A stretch of 64,000 nucleotides of DNA, from positions 40,768 to 104,767 of the forward strand of contig NZ_JARXRN010000024.1 in NCBI RefSeq assembly GCF_029888045.1. Direction: 5' to 3'. The position numbers and the translations under genes were made by a program. Origin of the DNA: Luteimonas rhizosphaericola. Lineage in GTDB: Bacteria > Pseudomonadota > Gammaproteobacteria > Xanthomonadales > Xanthomonadaceae. Below the pieces are notes generated by a model that did no database searches, was not told the DNA's origin, and saw only the letters and a list, made by a program, of their open reading frames with translations. Each line of letters opens with the position of its first letter. Position 1 is the stretch's first letter. Below are positions 18,412 to 27,622 of the stretch, piece by piece.

Positions 18412-20838
18412 ATGACGAAAACTCCAGGCAAGCGCGGCGGTGGCCGCGGTACGGGACGGGGCGGCACGCCAGCGTCCGGGCAGGGTCCGCAGGGCGGACG
18501 GGGCGGCAGCGGCAGGCGCAGGGACTCGAAGATGCCGGGCTGGATGCCCGAGGTCCAGGCGGCCGCGAAGCCTGCCGGGGGCGGCGATCGGCGCCAGGGC
18601 CGCGCGTCCGCCGACAAGGGGTTCCGCGATCCCCATGCACAGCGCGAGGCGGAACGCTACGAGCGGCCGATCGCGAGCCGCGAGGCGATCCTGCACCTGC
18701 TGGCCGCCGCCGATGGTCCGCTCACCGCGCAGATGCTGGCCGAGCAGCTCGAACTGACCGCGCCCGACCGCGCCGACGCGCTCGGCAAGCGCCTGGCGGC
18801 GATGGTGCGCGACGGCCAGCTGCTGCAGAACCGCCGCGGCGGCTACGTGCCGGCCGAGCAACTGGACCTGATCTCCGGCACGGTGATCGCCAACCCCGAC
18901 GGCTTCGGCTTCCTGCGTCCGGACAAGGGCGTGGGCGACGACCTGTTCCTGCCGCCGGCCGAGATGCGCAAGGTGATGCATGGCGACCGGGCGATGGCGA
19001 GCGTCACCGGGCTCGACCGCCGCGGCCGCCGCGAGGGCGCGATCGTGGAAGTGCTCGAGCGCCGGCTCAACCGGCTGATCGGGCGCTTCACCGTCGAGTC
19101 GGGCATCAGCTTCGTGGTGCCGGACGACCGCCGCATCCAGCGCAACATCCAGATTCCGACCGATGCGCGCCTGGAGGCGCAGCACGGACAGCTGGTGGTG
19201 TGCGAGATCACCACACCGGCCGACGCCCGCCGCCCGTCGATCGGCAAGGTGCTGGCGGTGCTCGGCGACGCGCTGACCCCGTCGCTGGTGGTCGAGGCCG
19301 CGATCCACGGCCACGAACTGCCGCACGAGTTCCCGCCCGAGGTGCTGGCCGAGGCGTCGGCGGTGCCGCTGGAGGTCGATGCCGCCACCGCCGCCGGCCG
19401 CGTCGACCTGCGCGCGCTGCCGCTGGTCACGATCGACGGCGAGGACGCCAAGGACTTCGACGACGCGGTCTACTGCGAACCCAACCGCACCGGCTTCCGC
19501 CTGGTGGTGGCGATCGCCGACGTCTCGAGCTACGTGCGCCCGGGCACCCCGCTGGACGACGAGGCCCAGCTGCGCGCGACCAGCGTGTATTTCCCCGGCT
19601 TCGTGGTGCCGATGCTGCCCGAGACGCTGTCCAACGGCATCTGCTCGCTCAACCCGAAGGTCGACCGCCTGTGCTTCGTGTGCGACATGCAGGTCGACCG
19701 CGACGGCGAAGTGGTCGCGTCCGAGTTCTACCAGGCGGTGATGAACTCGCACGCGCGACTCACCTACACCCAGGTCTGGAAGGCGGTGGGCGAGGGCGAC
19801 GGGGAGGCGCGCGCGCAGGTGGGCACGCTGCTGCCGCAGGTCGAGCGCCTGCATCAGCTCTACCAGTCGCTCGCCAAGGCGCGCGCCCGGCGCGGCGCGA
19901 TCGAGTTCGAGTCGTCCGAGGTGCGGTTCGTGCTCGACAACCGCGGCGAGGTCACCCAGGCCGGGATGCTGGTGCGCAACGATGCGCACAAGCTGATCGA
20001 GGAATGCATGATCGCGGCCAACGTCGAGGCCGCGAAGTACCTGCTGGAGGCGGCGATCCCCGCGCCGTACCGCATCCACGACAAGCCGCCCGAATCCAAG
20101 TACGCCGACCTGCTGGAGTTCCTGAAGGAATTCGCGCTGCGCATGCCCGGCTGGGCCCGGCTGGTGCCCAAGGACTTCGCCAACCTGCTGAAGAAGGTGC
20201 GCGAACGCCCCGACGCGACCCTGCTCGAATCGGTGATCCTGCGCAGCCAGAGCCAGGCCGTGTACTCGCCGGAGAACATCGGCCACTTCGGCCTGGCGCT
20301 GCAGGCGTACGCGCATTTCACCTCGCCGATCCGGCGCTACCCGGACCTGCTGGTGCACCGCGCGATCAAGCACGCGCTGGCGCGCGGCAAGCGCGAGAAC
20401 TTCCACACCCCGCGCGAGATGGCGTCGCTGGCGCTACAGTGCTCCGAGCGCGAGCGCCGCGCGGACGAGGCCGAGCGCGAGGTCGACGAGCGCTACCGCG
20501 CGGCGTGGATGGAACAGCACGTGGGCGGCGAGTTCGAAGGCACGATCAGCGGCGTCACCAGCTTCGGGCTGTTCATCGAGCTGGACCAGTCCAAGGTCAA
20601 CGGCCTGGTGCACGTGACCCAGCTGCCGAACGATTACTACCACTTCGACCCGGTGCGCAAGACGCTCACCGGCGAGCGGACGGCGCGCGAGTTCCGGCTC
20701 GGCGACCGCGCGCGCATCGTGGTGCTCAAGGCCAGCCTGGAGGAGCGCAAGATCGATTTCCGGCTGGCGGAATCGCGCGACGCCAAGACGCCGCCGCCGC
20801 GCGGACAGCCGGCGAAGCGGAAGAAGCAGAAGTACTGA
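18412..20838 (+). CDS. rnr: ribonuclease R
   Basis: 808-residue 3'-5' exoribonuclease of the RNB family, which degrades structured RNA and matures rRNA and tmRNA. Order: glycine/arginine-rich N-terminal tail (1-70), winged-helix region (80-150), two cold-shock domains (IANPDGFGFLRPD), the RNB core with the catalytic Asp cluster in TIDGEDAKDFDDAVYCE, and YAHFTSPIRRYPDLLVHRAI. An S1 domain (FEGTISGVTSFGLFIELD) and a lysine-rich tail ending KRKKQKY complete it. The frame is open far upstream across the tRNA; the ATG at 18412 gives the family N-terminus. rlmB follows after 190 bp, the usual rnr-rlmB pairing. Confidence 0.96.
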   Translation: MTKTPGKRGGGRGTGRGGTPASGQGPQGGRGGSGRRRDSKMPGWMPEVQAAAKPAGGGDRRQGRASADKGFRDPHAQREAERYERPIASREAILHLLAAADGPLTAQMLAEQLELTAPDRADALGKRLAAMVRDGQLLQNRRGGYVPAEQLDLISGTVIANPDGFGFLRPDKGVGDDLFLPPAEMRKVMHGDRAMASVTGLDRRGRREGAIVEVLERRLNRLIGRFTVESGISFVVPDDRRIQRNIQIPTDARLEAQHGQLVVCEITTPADARRPSIGKVLAVLGDALTPSLVVEAAIHGHELPHEFPPEVLAEASAVPLEVDAATAAGRVDLRALPLVTIDGEDAKDFDDAVYCEPNRTGFRLVVAIADVSSYVRPGTPLDDEAQLRATSVYFPGFVVPMLPETLSNGICSLNPKVDRLCFVCDMQVDRDGEVVASEFYQAVMNSHARLTYTQVWKAVGEGDGEARAQVGTLLPQVERLHQLYQSLAKARARRGAIEFESSEVRFVLDNRGEVTQAGMLVRNDAHKLIEECMIAANVEAAKYLLEAAIPAPYRIHDKPPESKYADLLEFLKEFALRMPGWARLVPKDFANLLKKVRERPDATLLESVILRSQSQAVYSPENIGHFGLALQAYAHFTSPIRRYPDLLVHRAIKHALARGKRENFHTPREMASLALQCSERERRADEAEREVDERYRAAWMEQHVGGEFEGTISGVTSFGLFIELDQSKVNGLVHVTQLPNDYYHFDPVRKTLTGERTAREFRLGDRARIVVLKASLEERKIDFRLAESRDAKTPPPRGQPAKRKKQKY

Positions 20839-21028
20839 AGCGGCTGCGGGTCGCCCGCGGCCGACTGCGGGACCCGCGCGGCGGCGCGGCCGGCAGCGCG
20901 CACGGATCCAGGTGCGCGCGGCTCCAGTGTCGCCATGACCTGCCTGGCTGGATTCCCTCCAGTCCGGCAACGACAATCCCGGCCCGCCGCCTCCGTCGGC
21001 ACCGGCTTCGAATCGCGAACGAGAGTCA

Positions 21029-21787
21029 ATGTCCAGACAGAACCAGTGGATCGTCGGCATCAACGCAGTCGCCTCGGCCGTCGAGCACGACGCCGAGCAC
21101 GTGCGCGAGGTGCTGGTGGAGGCGGGCGCGAAGAATCCGCGCCTGGCCGAGATCGAGCAGCTCGCGCGCCGCCGTGACATCGACGTGCGGCGGGTAGCGC
21201 AGCAGGCGCTCGACGGCGTGGCCGGCGCGACGCGGCACCAGGGCGTGGCCGCGCGCTACGCCGCCGCGACCACGCTCGACGAAGGCGACCTGCCCGGCCT
21301 GGTGGAGCAGGCGCAGGGGCGTGCGCTGCTGCTGGTGCTCGACGGTGTGCAGGACCCGCACAACCTCGGCGCCTGCCTGCGCAGCGCGGCGGCCGCGGGC
21401 GCCACCGCGGTGGTGATCCCGAAGGACAAGGCGGTGCAGGTCAACGCCACCGTGCGCAAGACGTCCGCCGGTGCGGCCGACAGCGTGCCGGTGGTGCGGG
21501 TGACCAATCTCTCGCGCACGCTGGCCGAGCTGCAGAAGCTGGGGGTGTGGATCTACGGCCTGGTGGGCGGCGCCGACGCATCGCTGTATGCGCTCGACCT
21601 GACCGGCAACGTGGCGCTGGTGCTCGGCGGCGAAGCCGACGGCCTGCGGCGCCTGACGCGCGAGCACTGCGACCAGCTGGTGTCGATCCCGATGCCCGGC
21701 GTGGAAACTTCGCCGGGCGTGGAGAGTCTCAATGTCTCGGTGGCCGCCGGCGTGACCCTGTTCGAAGCGGTGCGCCAGCGCAGCTGA
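21029..21787 (+). CDS. rlmB: 23S rRNA (guanosine-2251-2'-O)-methyltransferase
   Basis: 252-residue SPOUT-class methyltransferase, which methylates the 2'-O of G2251 in the peptidyl-transferase P-loop of 23S rRNA. The N-terminal substrate-binding domain (1-75) is followed by the knotted catalytic domain with the three TrmH motifs: DGVQDPHNLGACLRSA, ALVLGGEADGLRR and IPMPGVETSPGVESLNVSVA. The ATG at 21029 gives the family start. It lies 190 bp after rnr, a pairing widely kept in gammaproteobacteria. Confidence 0.96.
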   Translation: MSRQNQWIVGINAVASAVEHDAEHVREVLVEAGAKNPRLAEIEQLARRRDIDVRRVAQQALDGVAGATRHQGVAARYAAATTLDEGDLPGLVEQAQGRALLLVLDGVQDPHNLGACLRSAAAAGATAVVIPKDKAVQVNATVRKTSAGAADSVPVVRVTNLSRTLAELQKLGVWIYGLVGGADASLYALDLTGNVALVLGGEADGLRRLTREHCDQLVSIPMPGVETSPGVESLNVSVAAGVTLFEAVRQRS

Positions 21788-21809
21788 GCGACGACGAGGA
21801 GGACACGGG

Positions 21810-22067
21810 ATGCTGGCATCGCTGCAGTGGCAGGACTGGCTGGGACTGGCGGGCGCATGCCTCATGCTGCTTGCGCTGTTCCTGCACTCGTTCGCGCCGC
21901 GTCGGGATGGTGGCCGCGGCCGGGCATTGCTCGGCCTGCTGGGCGCCGCCGCGCTGCTGCCGTCGGCCTGGCTCGCGTTCCGCGCGCCGCTGTTCTTCCT
22001 GCTCGTCGGCTGGCTGCTCGTGTGCGGCTACCGGCTGGTGCGCGCACCCGCGCCGCATCGCGACTGA
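21810..22067 (+). CDS. small hydrophobic membrane protein
   Basis: 85-residue protein with two to three predicted membrane helices (about 10-26, 39-56 and 60-75) and a short basic tail. It starts 22 bp after rlmB with GAGGAGG upstream of the ATG, so it is a real, probably co-transcribed gene. I do not recognise a family. It ends 64 bp before the guanidine-II riboswitch of the next gene. Confidence 0.65.
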   Translation: MLASLQWQDWLGLAGACLMLLALFLHSFAPRRDGGRGRALLGLLGAAALLPSAWLAFRAPLFFLLVGWLLVCGYRLVRAPAPHRD

Positions 22068-22130
22068 GCGCCTCCCCGGGTCATGCCCGGGTCACTTGGC
22101 GAAGCCACGCGCATGGGAAGATCGGCCGGC

Positions 22131-22185
22131 CGGGGACGACCCCGTGCCGCCGCTTCGGCGCATCCTGTCTCCGGGGACGACCCCG
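22131..22185 (+). promoter_or_regulatory. guanidine-II (mini-ykkC) riboswitch
   Basis: Two identical hairpins, CGGGG-ACGA-CCCCG at 22131-22144 and 22172-22185, carry the ACGR tetraloops that define the mini-ykkC/guanidine-II riboswitch. The linker holds a small extra hairpin (22148-22160, loop CTT). The second hairpin ends 9 bp before the GGAGG ribosome site (22195-22199) of the exporter. In this class guanidinium stabilises loop-loop contact and frees the ribosome site, so the exporter gene would be switched on by guanidinium. The loops, spacing and downstream gene all agree. Confidence 0.93.
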
Positions 22186-22204
22186 TCGATCGATGGAGGT
22201 GCCC

Positions 22205-22525
22205 ATGTCCTGGATCATCCTGCTGCTCGCCGGGCTGTTCGAAGTCGGCTGGGCCGTCGGCCTGAAATACACCGATGGCTTCACCCGCCTGTGGCCCACG
22301 CTCGGCACGGTCGCGGCCATGGCCATCAGCCTGTGGCTGCTCGGCGTGGCGATGAAGTCGCTGCCGCTGGGAACCGCCTACGCGGTCTGGGTCGGCGTCG
22401 GCGCGGTGGGCACCGCCATCCTGGGCATCGTGCTGCTGGGCGAACCCGCGAACCCTGGCCGGCTGGTCAGCCTGGGGCTGATCCTCGCCGGCATCATCGG
22501 CCTCAAGCTCGCCACGCCCGGCTGA
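22205..22525 (+). CDS. gdx: guanidinium exporter Gdx (SugE-type SMR protein)
   Basis: 106-residue, four-helix small multidrug resistance protein of the SugE/Gdx branch. It works as an antiparallel dimer exchanging guanidinium for protons at the inner membrane. The central glutamate E13 is present in [17 protein letters not shown], and the [20 protein letters not shown] helix is typical of the branch. The start is fixed by GGAGG 5 bp before the ATG. The guanidine-II riboswitch directly upstream supports a guanidinium rather than a drug role. Confidence 0.95.
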   Translation: MSWIILLLAGLFEVGWAVGLKYTDGFTRLWPTLGTVAAMAISLWLLGVAMKSLPLGTAYAVWVGVGAVGTAILGIVLLGEPANPGRLVSLGLILAGIIGLKLATPG

Positions 22526-22546
22526 CGCCGGGCATGGCGGGACGGG

Positions 22547-23566
22547 TCAGTCGCTGCCGCCGCGGTGGTCGCGCTTGCCCTGGTTGATGCGGTCGCGGGT
22601 GCTGACGCTGCCCTGGATGGCGGGAATGCGCGCCTCCGCGGCGTGCAGTCGTGCGGCGCGGCGGGCGGCGGCATCGGACTGGAAGCCGGGCTCGCCGGCC
22701 ACCGCCGGACCGGTCGGCAGGTCCTGCCACGGCCTGGGCTCGGCATCGTGCGCCTGCTTGGCCTCGAGCAGGGCCCGCGTCTGCTCCAGCGCCTGTTCGG
22801 GCGTGATGCGGCGCTTGCGCGGCGCCTTCTTGCCGGGAGCCGTCGGCCTGGACGCATCGCGCGTGCGCGTCTTCTTCGCATTCGACGGCGATGCTGCCGC
22901 CGCCTTGCGTACGGTGCCCGCCGCCGTCGACGACGTGCGGCCGGTGGCCTTCTGCGCACCGCTGCCGCCGGTGGCCTTGCCTGCCCGGTTCCCGGTGGCC
23001 GGTGTAGTCGACGACCGCGTCGTCTGCTTCGTCGCCCGGGTGCCGGCAGCGGGCGTGGCGGCAGCGGCCTTCCTGGCGGTGGCCTTCTTCGCGACGGGCT
23101 TCTTCGCGACCGACTTCTTCGCAGCGGTCTTTTTTGCAGCGGACCGGCTTGAACCCGCCTTGCGCGCAGCCGAGCTTTTCGCCACCGCGCCGGCCGATCC
23201 ACGCTTCGGAGCCTGGGCCTTCGCGGACTTCTTCGCGGCCTTGGCCTCCTCGCGGTCGGCCCGCTCCACCGTCCTGAGCTGCTGCTCGAAGCGCTTGAGG
23301 ATGTCGGCCGTCAGTTCGGCCTTGTCCTTGCTGCGCTGGTTGTCCGCGCCGCTGGCGCCGCGCTTGCTGCCGGTGCGGGCGCGCGAAGCGAGCTTCTGCT
23401 TCTGCACCAGGTCGCGCGCGCGATCGCGGGCGGTGCGCGCGCGCTTGACGCGCGATGTCAGCGCCCTGGCGTCGAGGTCGCGCAGGCCGTTGGCCCGGCT
23501 GTCGTCGTACAGGCCCATCTCGGACTGGTTGAGCAGGCGGCTCGCCTTGGCGCGAGTGATCGGCAT
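22547..23566 (-). CDS. lysine/alanine-rich histone H1-like protein
   Basis: 339-residue basic protein. The first 40 residues (PITRAKASRLLNQSEMGLYDDSR region) and the last 80 (PEQALEQTRALLEAKQAHDAE and onwards) are ordinary and conserved-looking. The middle (about 100-245) is made of AKK, KKTAAKK and ATPAAGT-type repeats like the tails of bacterial H1-like proteins. ATG at 23566 has GGAGA about 8 bp upstream; the frame's earlier ATG at 23605 adds nothing typical. DNA or RNA binding is likely by charge, but no fold is certain. Repeat number probably varies between strains. Confidence 0.75.
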   Translation of the reverse strand: MPITRAKASRLLNQSEMGLYDDSRANGLRDLDARALTSRVKRARTARDRARDLVQKQKLASRARTGSKRGASGADNQRSKDKAELTADILKRFEQQLRTVERADREEAKAAKKSAKAQAPKRGSAGAVAKSSAARKAGSSRSAAKKTAAKKSVAKKPVAKKATARKAAAATPAAGTRATKQTTRSSTTPATGNRAGKATGGSGAQKATGRTSSTAAGTVRKAAAASPSNAKKTRTRDASRPTAPGKKAPRKRRITPEQALEQTRALLEAKQAHDAEPRPWQDLPTGPAVAGEPGFQSDAAARRAARLHAAEARIPAIQGSVSTRDRINQGKRDHRGGSD

Positions 23567-23655
23567 CGGGGCATCTCCGTTCGAGGGACGCCCGCAGTCA
23601 AGCACAGTGGATGTTCATGCCGGGTCTAGGCTCGGCATCGCGCGCGATCCGGCGC

Positions 23656-24285
23656 TCAGGCCCGCGGCGGCCAGGCATTGACGATGTTGCAGAACAGCTT
23701 CGCGGTCTGTTCGGCGTCGTATAGCGCCGAGTGCGCGTCCTCGCTGCTCCACGCGAAGCCCGCCGCCTGGACCGCGCGCGCGAGGACCGTCTGGCCATAG
23801 GCCACGCCGGCCAGGGTCACGGTGTCGAACACGCTGAAGGGATGGAAGGGGTTGCGCTTGTGCCCGCTGCGCGCGACCGCGGCATTGACGAAGTTGAGGT
23901 CGAAATGCGCGTTGTGCCCGACCAAAATGGCGCGCTGGCACGCGTGCTTCTTCACCGCCGCGCGCACGGTGGCGAACACGTGGTCCAGCGCCTCGCGCTC
24001 GGGCTTGGCGAAGCGGAACGGGTGGTCGAGGTCGATGCCGGTCACTTCCAGCGACTGCGGGTCGATCTGGGTGCCGGGCGCGGGCACGACGTGCGCGCTC
24101 GCGGGCGTGTCGAGCACCAGCGCACCGCCTTCATCGACGTCGATCGGCACCACGGCGATCTCGAGCAGCGCGTGGCGGTTCCAGTCGAAGCCGCCGGTTT
24201 CCACGTCCACCACCACCGGCAGGTAGCCGCGGAAGCGTTTGGCAAGGGGGCTGACTGGAGGGCTGGGGGCGACGGCGGGATCCAT
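23656..24285 (-). CDS. rnt: ribonuclease T
   Basis: 209-residue DEDDh 3'-5' exoribonuclease that trims tRNA 3' ends and stable RNA precursors. The catalytic residues are seen in [12 protein letters not shown] (Asp and Glu), [11 protein letters not shown] (Asp) and the ExoIII motif [11 protein letters not shown] (His and Asp). The RNase T mark [23 protein letters not shown] is present. It stands alone between the H1-like gene and the hvf operon. Confidence 0.94.
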   Translation of the reverse strand: MDPAVAPSPPVSPLAKRFRGYLPVVVDVETGGFDWNRHALLEIAVVPIDVDEGGALVLDTPASAHVVPAPGTQIDPQSLEVTGIDLDHPFRFAKPEREALDHVFATVRAAVKKHACQRAILVGHNAHFDLNFVNAAVARSGHKRNPFHPFSVFDTVTLAGVAYGQTVLARAVQAAGFAWSSEDAHSALYDAEQTAKLFCNIVNAWPPRA

Positions 24286-24438
24286 CGCGGAAGACTAGCA
24301 GAGGGCGAATTCGTGCAGGAGCGCCTGGCGTCCGCCGTCGCGTCACGCGTACGCGCGAATCGCGCCCGCCGATCCTTCGTCCCGGCGCTTCGCGGCGAAG
24401 CGGGGCGTGACCGCGGATCTTGCCGCGAGGCCGCGGCG

Positions 24439-25224
24439 TCAACCCCCGCGCACGCCCGGCAGCGTGCCTTCGGCGTGCAGGCGCAGCAGCATGGCGCGCC
24501 CTTCGTCGAGCAACGCGTCGGGCGCGAGCCCGGCTTCCTCCGCCAGCGCCTGCAGGCAGACGCGCCCGGTGGCGTGTCCCGGGTGCAGCCGTTCGAGCAG
24601 GCGGAACACCAGCGGCGAGATCTCCGCGAACCGGACCTCACCGGCTGTATCGCGCCGCACCAGCAGCAGGGTGGGCTGCCCGGGTTCCGTGGACGGCACG
24701 TGGCCGGGGCCGATCCGGTGCACCGGCCAGCGATAGGCGAGCGCCCACGCCTGCGGCGAAAGCACCGGGATCCGCTCGAGCAGCGCCGCGTCGGGCTGCG
24801 GATCGTCTGCGAGCCGGTCCACCGGGCCGGCCTCGGCGTCGGAAATCTGCAGGGCCAGTTCCACCCATTCGTAGTGCGCCAGCTCCGCCAGCCACGGCCA
24901 CTGGTCCGGATCGGGCGCGTCCCGCGTCTCCAGCCAGCGCACGAACTCGCGGCCGATCTCCGTGAAAAGCGGCGTGCGGCAGCGGTGGCCGGCGTAGAAC
25001 GCGTGCACCAGCGCATGCCAGTCGGCGTCGGCGAGGGTGCGGCGGATCACCGGGAAGTTGCCCGCCAGCAGGCTCTGCAGATTGTTGTAGAGCAGGTCGC
25101 GGTAGATCGCCAGGCGCCGGTCCTCGATCCCGCCGGGCGCTGCCGCGGACGCGGGATCGCGCAGGTGGCGCGAGAGCGCGAACTGCTGCTCGCGCAGCGT
25201 TCCGGGCGCGTCGGCCTCAGCCAT
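24439..25224 (-). CDS. hvfC: HvfC/BufC-type partner protein (DUF2063)
   Basis: 261-residue protein of the DUF2063 (putative DNA-binding domain) family, which partners the DUF692 enzyme and presents the leader of the RiPP precursor. Visible are the opening [15 protein letters not shown], then [23 protein letters not shown] and a C-terminal winged-helix-like part. The ATG at 25224 overlaps the hvfB stop by 8 bp; a GTG at 25230 is the alternative start. It is the last gene of hvfABC. Despite its family name a DNA-binding role is not supported by context. Confidence 0.9.
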   Translation of the reverse strand: MAEADAPGTLREQQFALSRHLRDPASAAAPGGIEDRRLAIYRDLLYNNLQSLLAGNFPVIRRTLADADWHALVHAFYAGHRCRTPLFTEIGREFVRWLETRDAPDPDQWPWLAELAHYEWVELALQISDAEAGPVDRLADDPQPDAALLERIPVLSPQAWALAYRWPVHRIGPGHVPSTEPGQPTLLLVRRDTAGEVRFAEISPLVFRLLERLHPGHATGRVCLQALAEEAGLAPDALLDEGRAMLLRLHAEGTLPGVRGG

Positions 25225-26080
25225 GGGCACGCCGCGCCGCGCCGCCCGTCTGCTGCAGGCGACGGATGCCGTCGACTTCGCCCAGCAGCTGTTCGAACGG
25301 CGGGAAGTTGAAATCGCGCTCGAGCAGCGTCGGGCGCACGCCGTGGACGCGGTAGGCCTCGGCGAGCAGGTCCCACACCGGGTCGCGGACGGCGGCGCCG
25401 TGGGTGTCCACCTTCAGGTCAGGGGCTTCGTCGTGGTGGCCGGCGATGTGGTAGCAGGCGATGCGTTCGGACGGCATGCGGCGCAGGAAGTCCAGCGCGT
25501 CGTAGCGGTGGTTGGTGGCGTTGACGTGGATGTTGTTGACGTCCAGCAGCAGGCCGCAGTCGGCGCGTTCGAGCACCGCCTCGACGAACGTGGCCTCGTC
25601 CAGCGTCGCCGCGCCCGGGGCCGGCAGGGCGGCGTAGTAGCTGACGTTCTCGATCGCGATGCGGCGGCCGAGCAGGTCCTGGACGCGCCGGATGCGCGCG
25701 GACACGTGTTCGACCGCCTCCTCGGTGAACGGGAGCGGCAGCAGGTCGTACAGGTGGCCGTCGTCGCTGCACCAGCTCAGGTGCTCGCTGTACAGCGGCA
25801 CGCGGTGACGGTCGAGGAAGCGGCCGACGCGGGCGATGAAGGTCTCGTCCAGCGGCGCAGTACCGCCCAGGGACAGCGACAGGCCGTGGCAGGTGATCGG
25901 GTGGCGTTCGGCCAGCGCCTCGAAGGCGGCGCCCAGGCGGCCACCGACCCCGATCCAGTTCTCGGGCGCGCATTCGAGGAAGTCGAAGTCGCCCCGTTCG
26001 GCAGCCTGCAGCGCGGACAGCAGTCCGCGCCGCAGGCCGATGCCCGCGCTCGCCTCCGGCAGCGGCGGAGGGGGACGCAT
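25217..26080 (-). CDS. hvfB: MNIO enzyme HvfB/BufB (DUF692)
   Basis: 287-residue multinuclear non-heme iron oxidase of the DUF692 family. With HvfC it converts cysteines of the precursor peptide to oxazolone-thioamide groups that bind copper. The TIM-barrel metal ligands are seen in [43 protein letters not shown] and [11 protein letters not shown]. The frame is open further upstream, but ATG 26080, 22 bp after the precursor gene, gives the family start. Together with hvfA and hvfC it forms the operon known from Haemophilus influenzae. The modification chemistry is family knowledge. Confidence 0.93.
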   Translation of the reverse strand: MRPPPPLPEASAGIGLRRGLLSALQAAERGDFDFLECAPENWIGVGGRLGAAFEALAERHPITCHGLSLSLGGTAPLDETFIARVGRFLDRHRVPLYSEHLSWCSDDGHLYDLLPLPFTEEAVEHVSARIRRVQDLLGRRIAIENVSYYAALPAPGAATLDEATFVEAVLERADCGLLLDVNNIHVNATNHRYDALDFLRRMPSERIACYHIAGHHDEAPDLKVDTHGAAVRDPVWDLLAEAYRVHGVRPTLLERDFNFPPFEQLLGEVDGIRRLQQTGGAARRAHG

Positions 26081-26102
26081 GGCCGGATGGACGATCAGCG
26101 CC

Positions 26103-26531
26103 TCAGGCGGCGCCGCCGCACTTGCCTTCGCCGCACTTGCCTTCCATGTCGGTCTTGCGGGCCGCCTGGTGGGCATCGTGCTCGGCCTGGTCGATGAAAC
26201 CGTCGGCGTTGGCGTCGATGCCGGCGAACTTGGCGGTCTTCCCCGGGTGCGCGGCCTCGAACTCGGCGCGCGAGATGCGGCCGTCCTTGTCGGTGTCGGC
26301 CTGCGCCATGCCGCACTTGCCTTCGCCGCACTTGCCCTCGGCCTTGGCCTTTTCGCCGCCGCACTGGCCTTCATGGGCCTTCGCTTCCGCGGTGGCGGCT
26401 GCGTCCTGGGCACCGAGCAGGTAGCCCTGCGCGAGCGGGGTGACGGCGAACGCGGAGCCGGACAGCAGCAGGCCGCCGGCGAGCGCGGTTCCGATGGCGA
26501 CGGCGGCGGGTTTGTGGCTGGACTGGGTCAT
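26103..26531 (-). CDS. hvfA: HvfA-type RiPP precursor with two EF-hand loops
   Basis: 142-residue exported precursor. Signal peptide: hydrophobic [19 protein letters not shown], cut near residue 29. Cysteine motifs: EGQCG (54-58) and the double [10 protein letters not shown] motif at 65-74 and again at 130-139, five cysteines in all; these are the sites the DUF692 enzyme modifies. Between them lie two 12-residue loops with perfect EF-hand spacing, [12 protein letters not shown] (79-90) and [12 protein letters not shown] (106-117). GAGGAA is 7 bp before the ATG. The product is expected to be a periplasmic copper-binding peptide; the calcium loops are unusual and set the protein apart from the short Haemophilus form. 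Confidence 0.9.
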   Translation of the reverse strand: MTQSSHKPAAVAIGTALAGGLLLSGSAFAVTPLAQGYLLGAQDAAATAEAKAHEGQCGGEKAKAEGKCGEGKCGMAQADTDKDGRISRAEFEAAHPGKTAKFAGIDANADGFIDQAEHDAHQAARKTDMEGKCGEGKCGGAA

Positions 26532-26659
26532 GACAGGTTCCTCGGGTGGCGGATCGCTCCGCGGACGGGATGAAGACGGGGGCGGAAGCGTCGATCGCGG
26601 CACGCGACACGCACCGGATGCCGGTGCGGCGGGGGAGCGTGGCGCGGCCGGACGCCGCC

Positions 26660-26674
26660 GGCCACAGTGTGGCC
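26660..26674. promoter_or_regulatory. inverted repeat upstream of hvfA
   Basis: GGCCACA-G-TGTGGCC, arms of 7 bp, centred 136 bp upstream of the hvfA start in the 247-bp gap to phoU. It could be an operator or a small hairpin; no promoter elements are clear and the rest of the gap shows nothing I can name. Confidence 0.35.
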
Positions 26675-26778
26675 AGCGCGACATTAAGCGGTGGTCGAGG
26701 TCTGCGCGGCGGTGGGGGCGACGCGCCGCCGCGCGCGTTCAGGCCGAAGTCAGATCGACGCCATGACGCGGCGCAACA

Positions 26779-27483
26779 TCAGGTCGCGACGCTGGTGGCG
26801 TCGCGCTTCTCGCGAGGCGGCAGCGCATCGTCGCCATGCACCAGGAACCAGATGTTCTCGGCGATGTTGGTGGCGTGGTCGCCGACGCGTTCGAGGTTCT
26901 TGGCCATGAACAGCAGATGTGTGCAGGGCGTGATCACGCGCGCGTCCTCCATCATGTAGGTCAGCAACTCGCGGAAGAGCCCGGTGTAGAGGGTGTCGAC
27001 CTCGGCGTCCTGCGCGCGCACGCGCTGCGCGGCCTGGGCGTCGTTGTTCGCGTAGGCGGCAAGCACGTCGCGGATCTGCTGCACCACCAGCTGCCCGAGC
27101 GCGTTGAGGCCGCGGGTGTGCGGCAGCGGCGGGGAGGCGTTGAGTGCGGTCGAGCGCTTGGCGACGTTGGCGGCATAGTCGCCGATGCGCTCGATGTCCG
27201 AGGCGATCCGCAGGGCGGCGAGAATCTCGCGCAGGTCGCGCGCCAGCGGCCCCCGCAGCGCCAGCTTCATCACGTCCTGGCTGACCTCGTGCTCCAGCGC
27301 GTCGATCGCCTCGTCGTTCTCGACGATGCGCGCCGCGGCCTTGTCGTCGCGGCGCTCGACCACGTCCAGCGACGCTTCCAGCTGGGACGCGGCCATCTCG
27401 CCCATGCGCAGGATCTCGCCGATCAGGCGCTGGCGCTCCTCGTCGTAGCTCTTGACGATGTGGTCGTGGGGTTGGCTGATCAT
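26779..27483 (-). CDS. phoU: phosphate signalling protein PhoU
   Basis: 234-residue all-helical protein that links the Pst transporter to the PhoR sensor kinase and keeps the Pho regulon off when phosphate is plentiful. Two repeated three-helix units are seen, each with the acidic metal site typical of PhoU: KAAARIVENDEAIDALEHEV and DAQAAQRVRAQDAEVDTLY. The R-x-x-x-A-D-Y-A-A-N-type segment ERIGDYAANVAKR and ERVGDHATNIAENIWFLV complete the family marks. It lies 139 bp downstream of pstB as last gene of the cluster. Confidence 0.96.
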   Translation of the reverse strand: MISQPHDHIVKSYDEERQRLIGEILRMGEMAASQLEASLDVVERRDDKAAARIVENDEAIDALEHEVSQDVMKLALRGPLARDLREILAALRIASDIERIGDYAANVAKRSTALNASPPLPHTRGLNALGQLVVQQIRDVLAAYANNDAQAAQRVRAQDAEVDTLYTGLFRELLTYMMEDARVITPCTHLLFMAKNLERVGDHATNIAENIWFLVHGDDALPPREKRDATSVAT

Positions 27484-27622
27484 GGCGGTGGCGGTTCCAG
27501 TGTTGTTCGGTTTTGTCGCAGCCGTCCATGGCGGGACGGTGCGGGCTCCGGATCGTCCTGCCCGGCCATCCCGGGCCAGGCGTTCGGCAGGCCGCGCGGC
27601 AGTGCCGCGCAGGCGGCCTGCC

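Noticed and set aside
22200..22525. Calling the SMR protein a quaternary-ammonium drug pump
   Set aside because: The guanidine-II riboswitch and the Gdx-type sequence point to guanidinium export.
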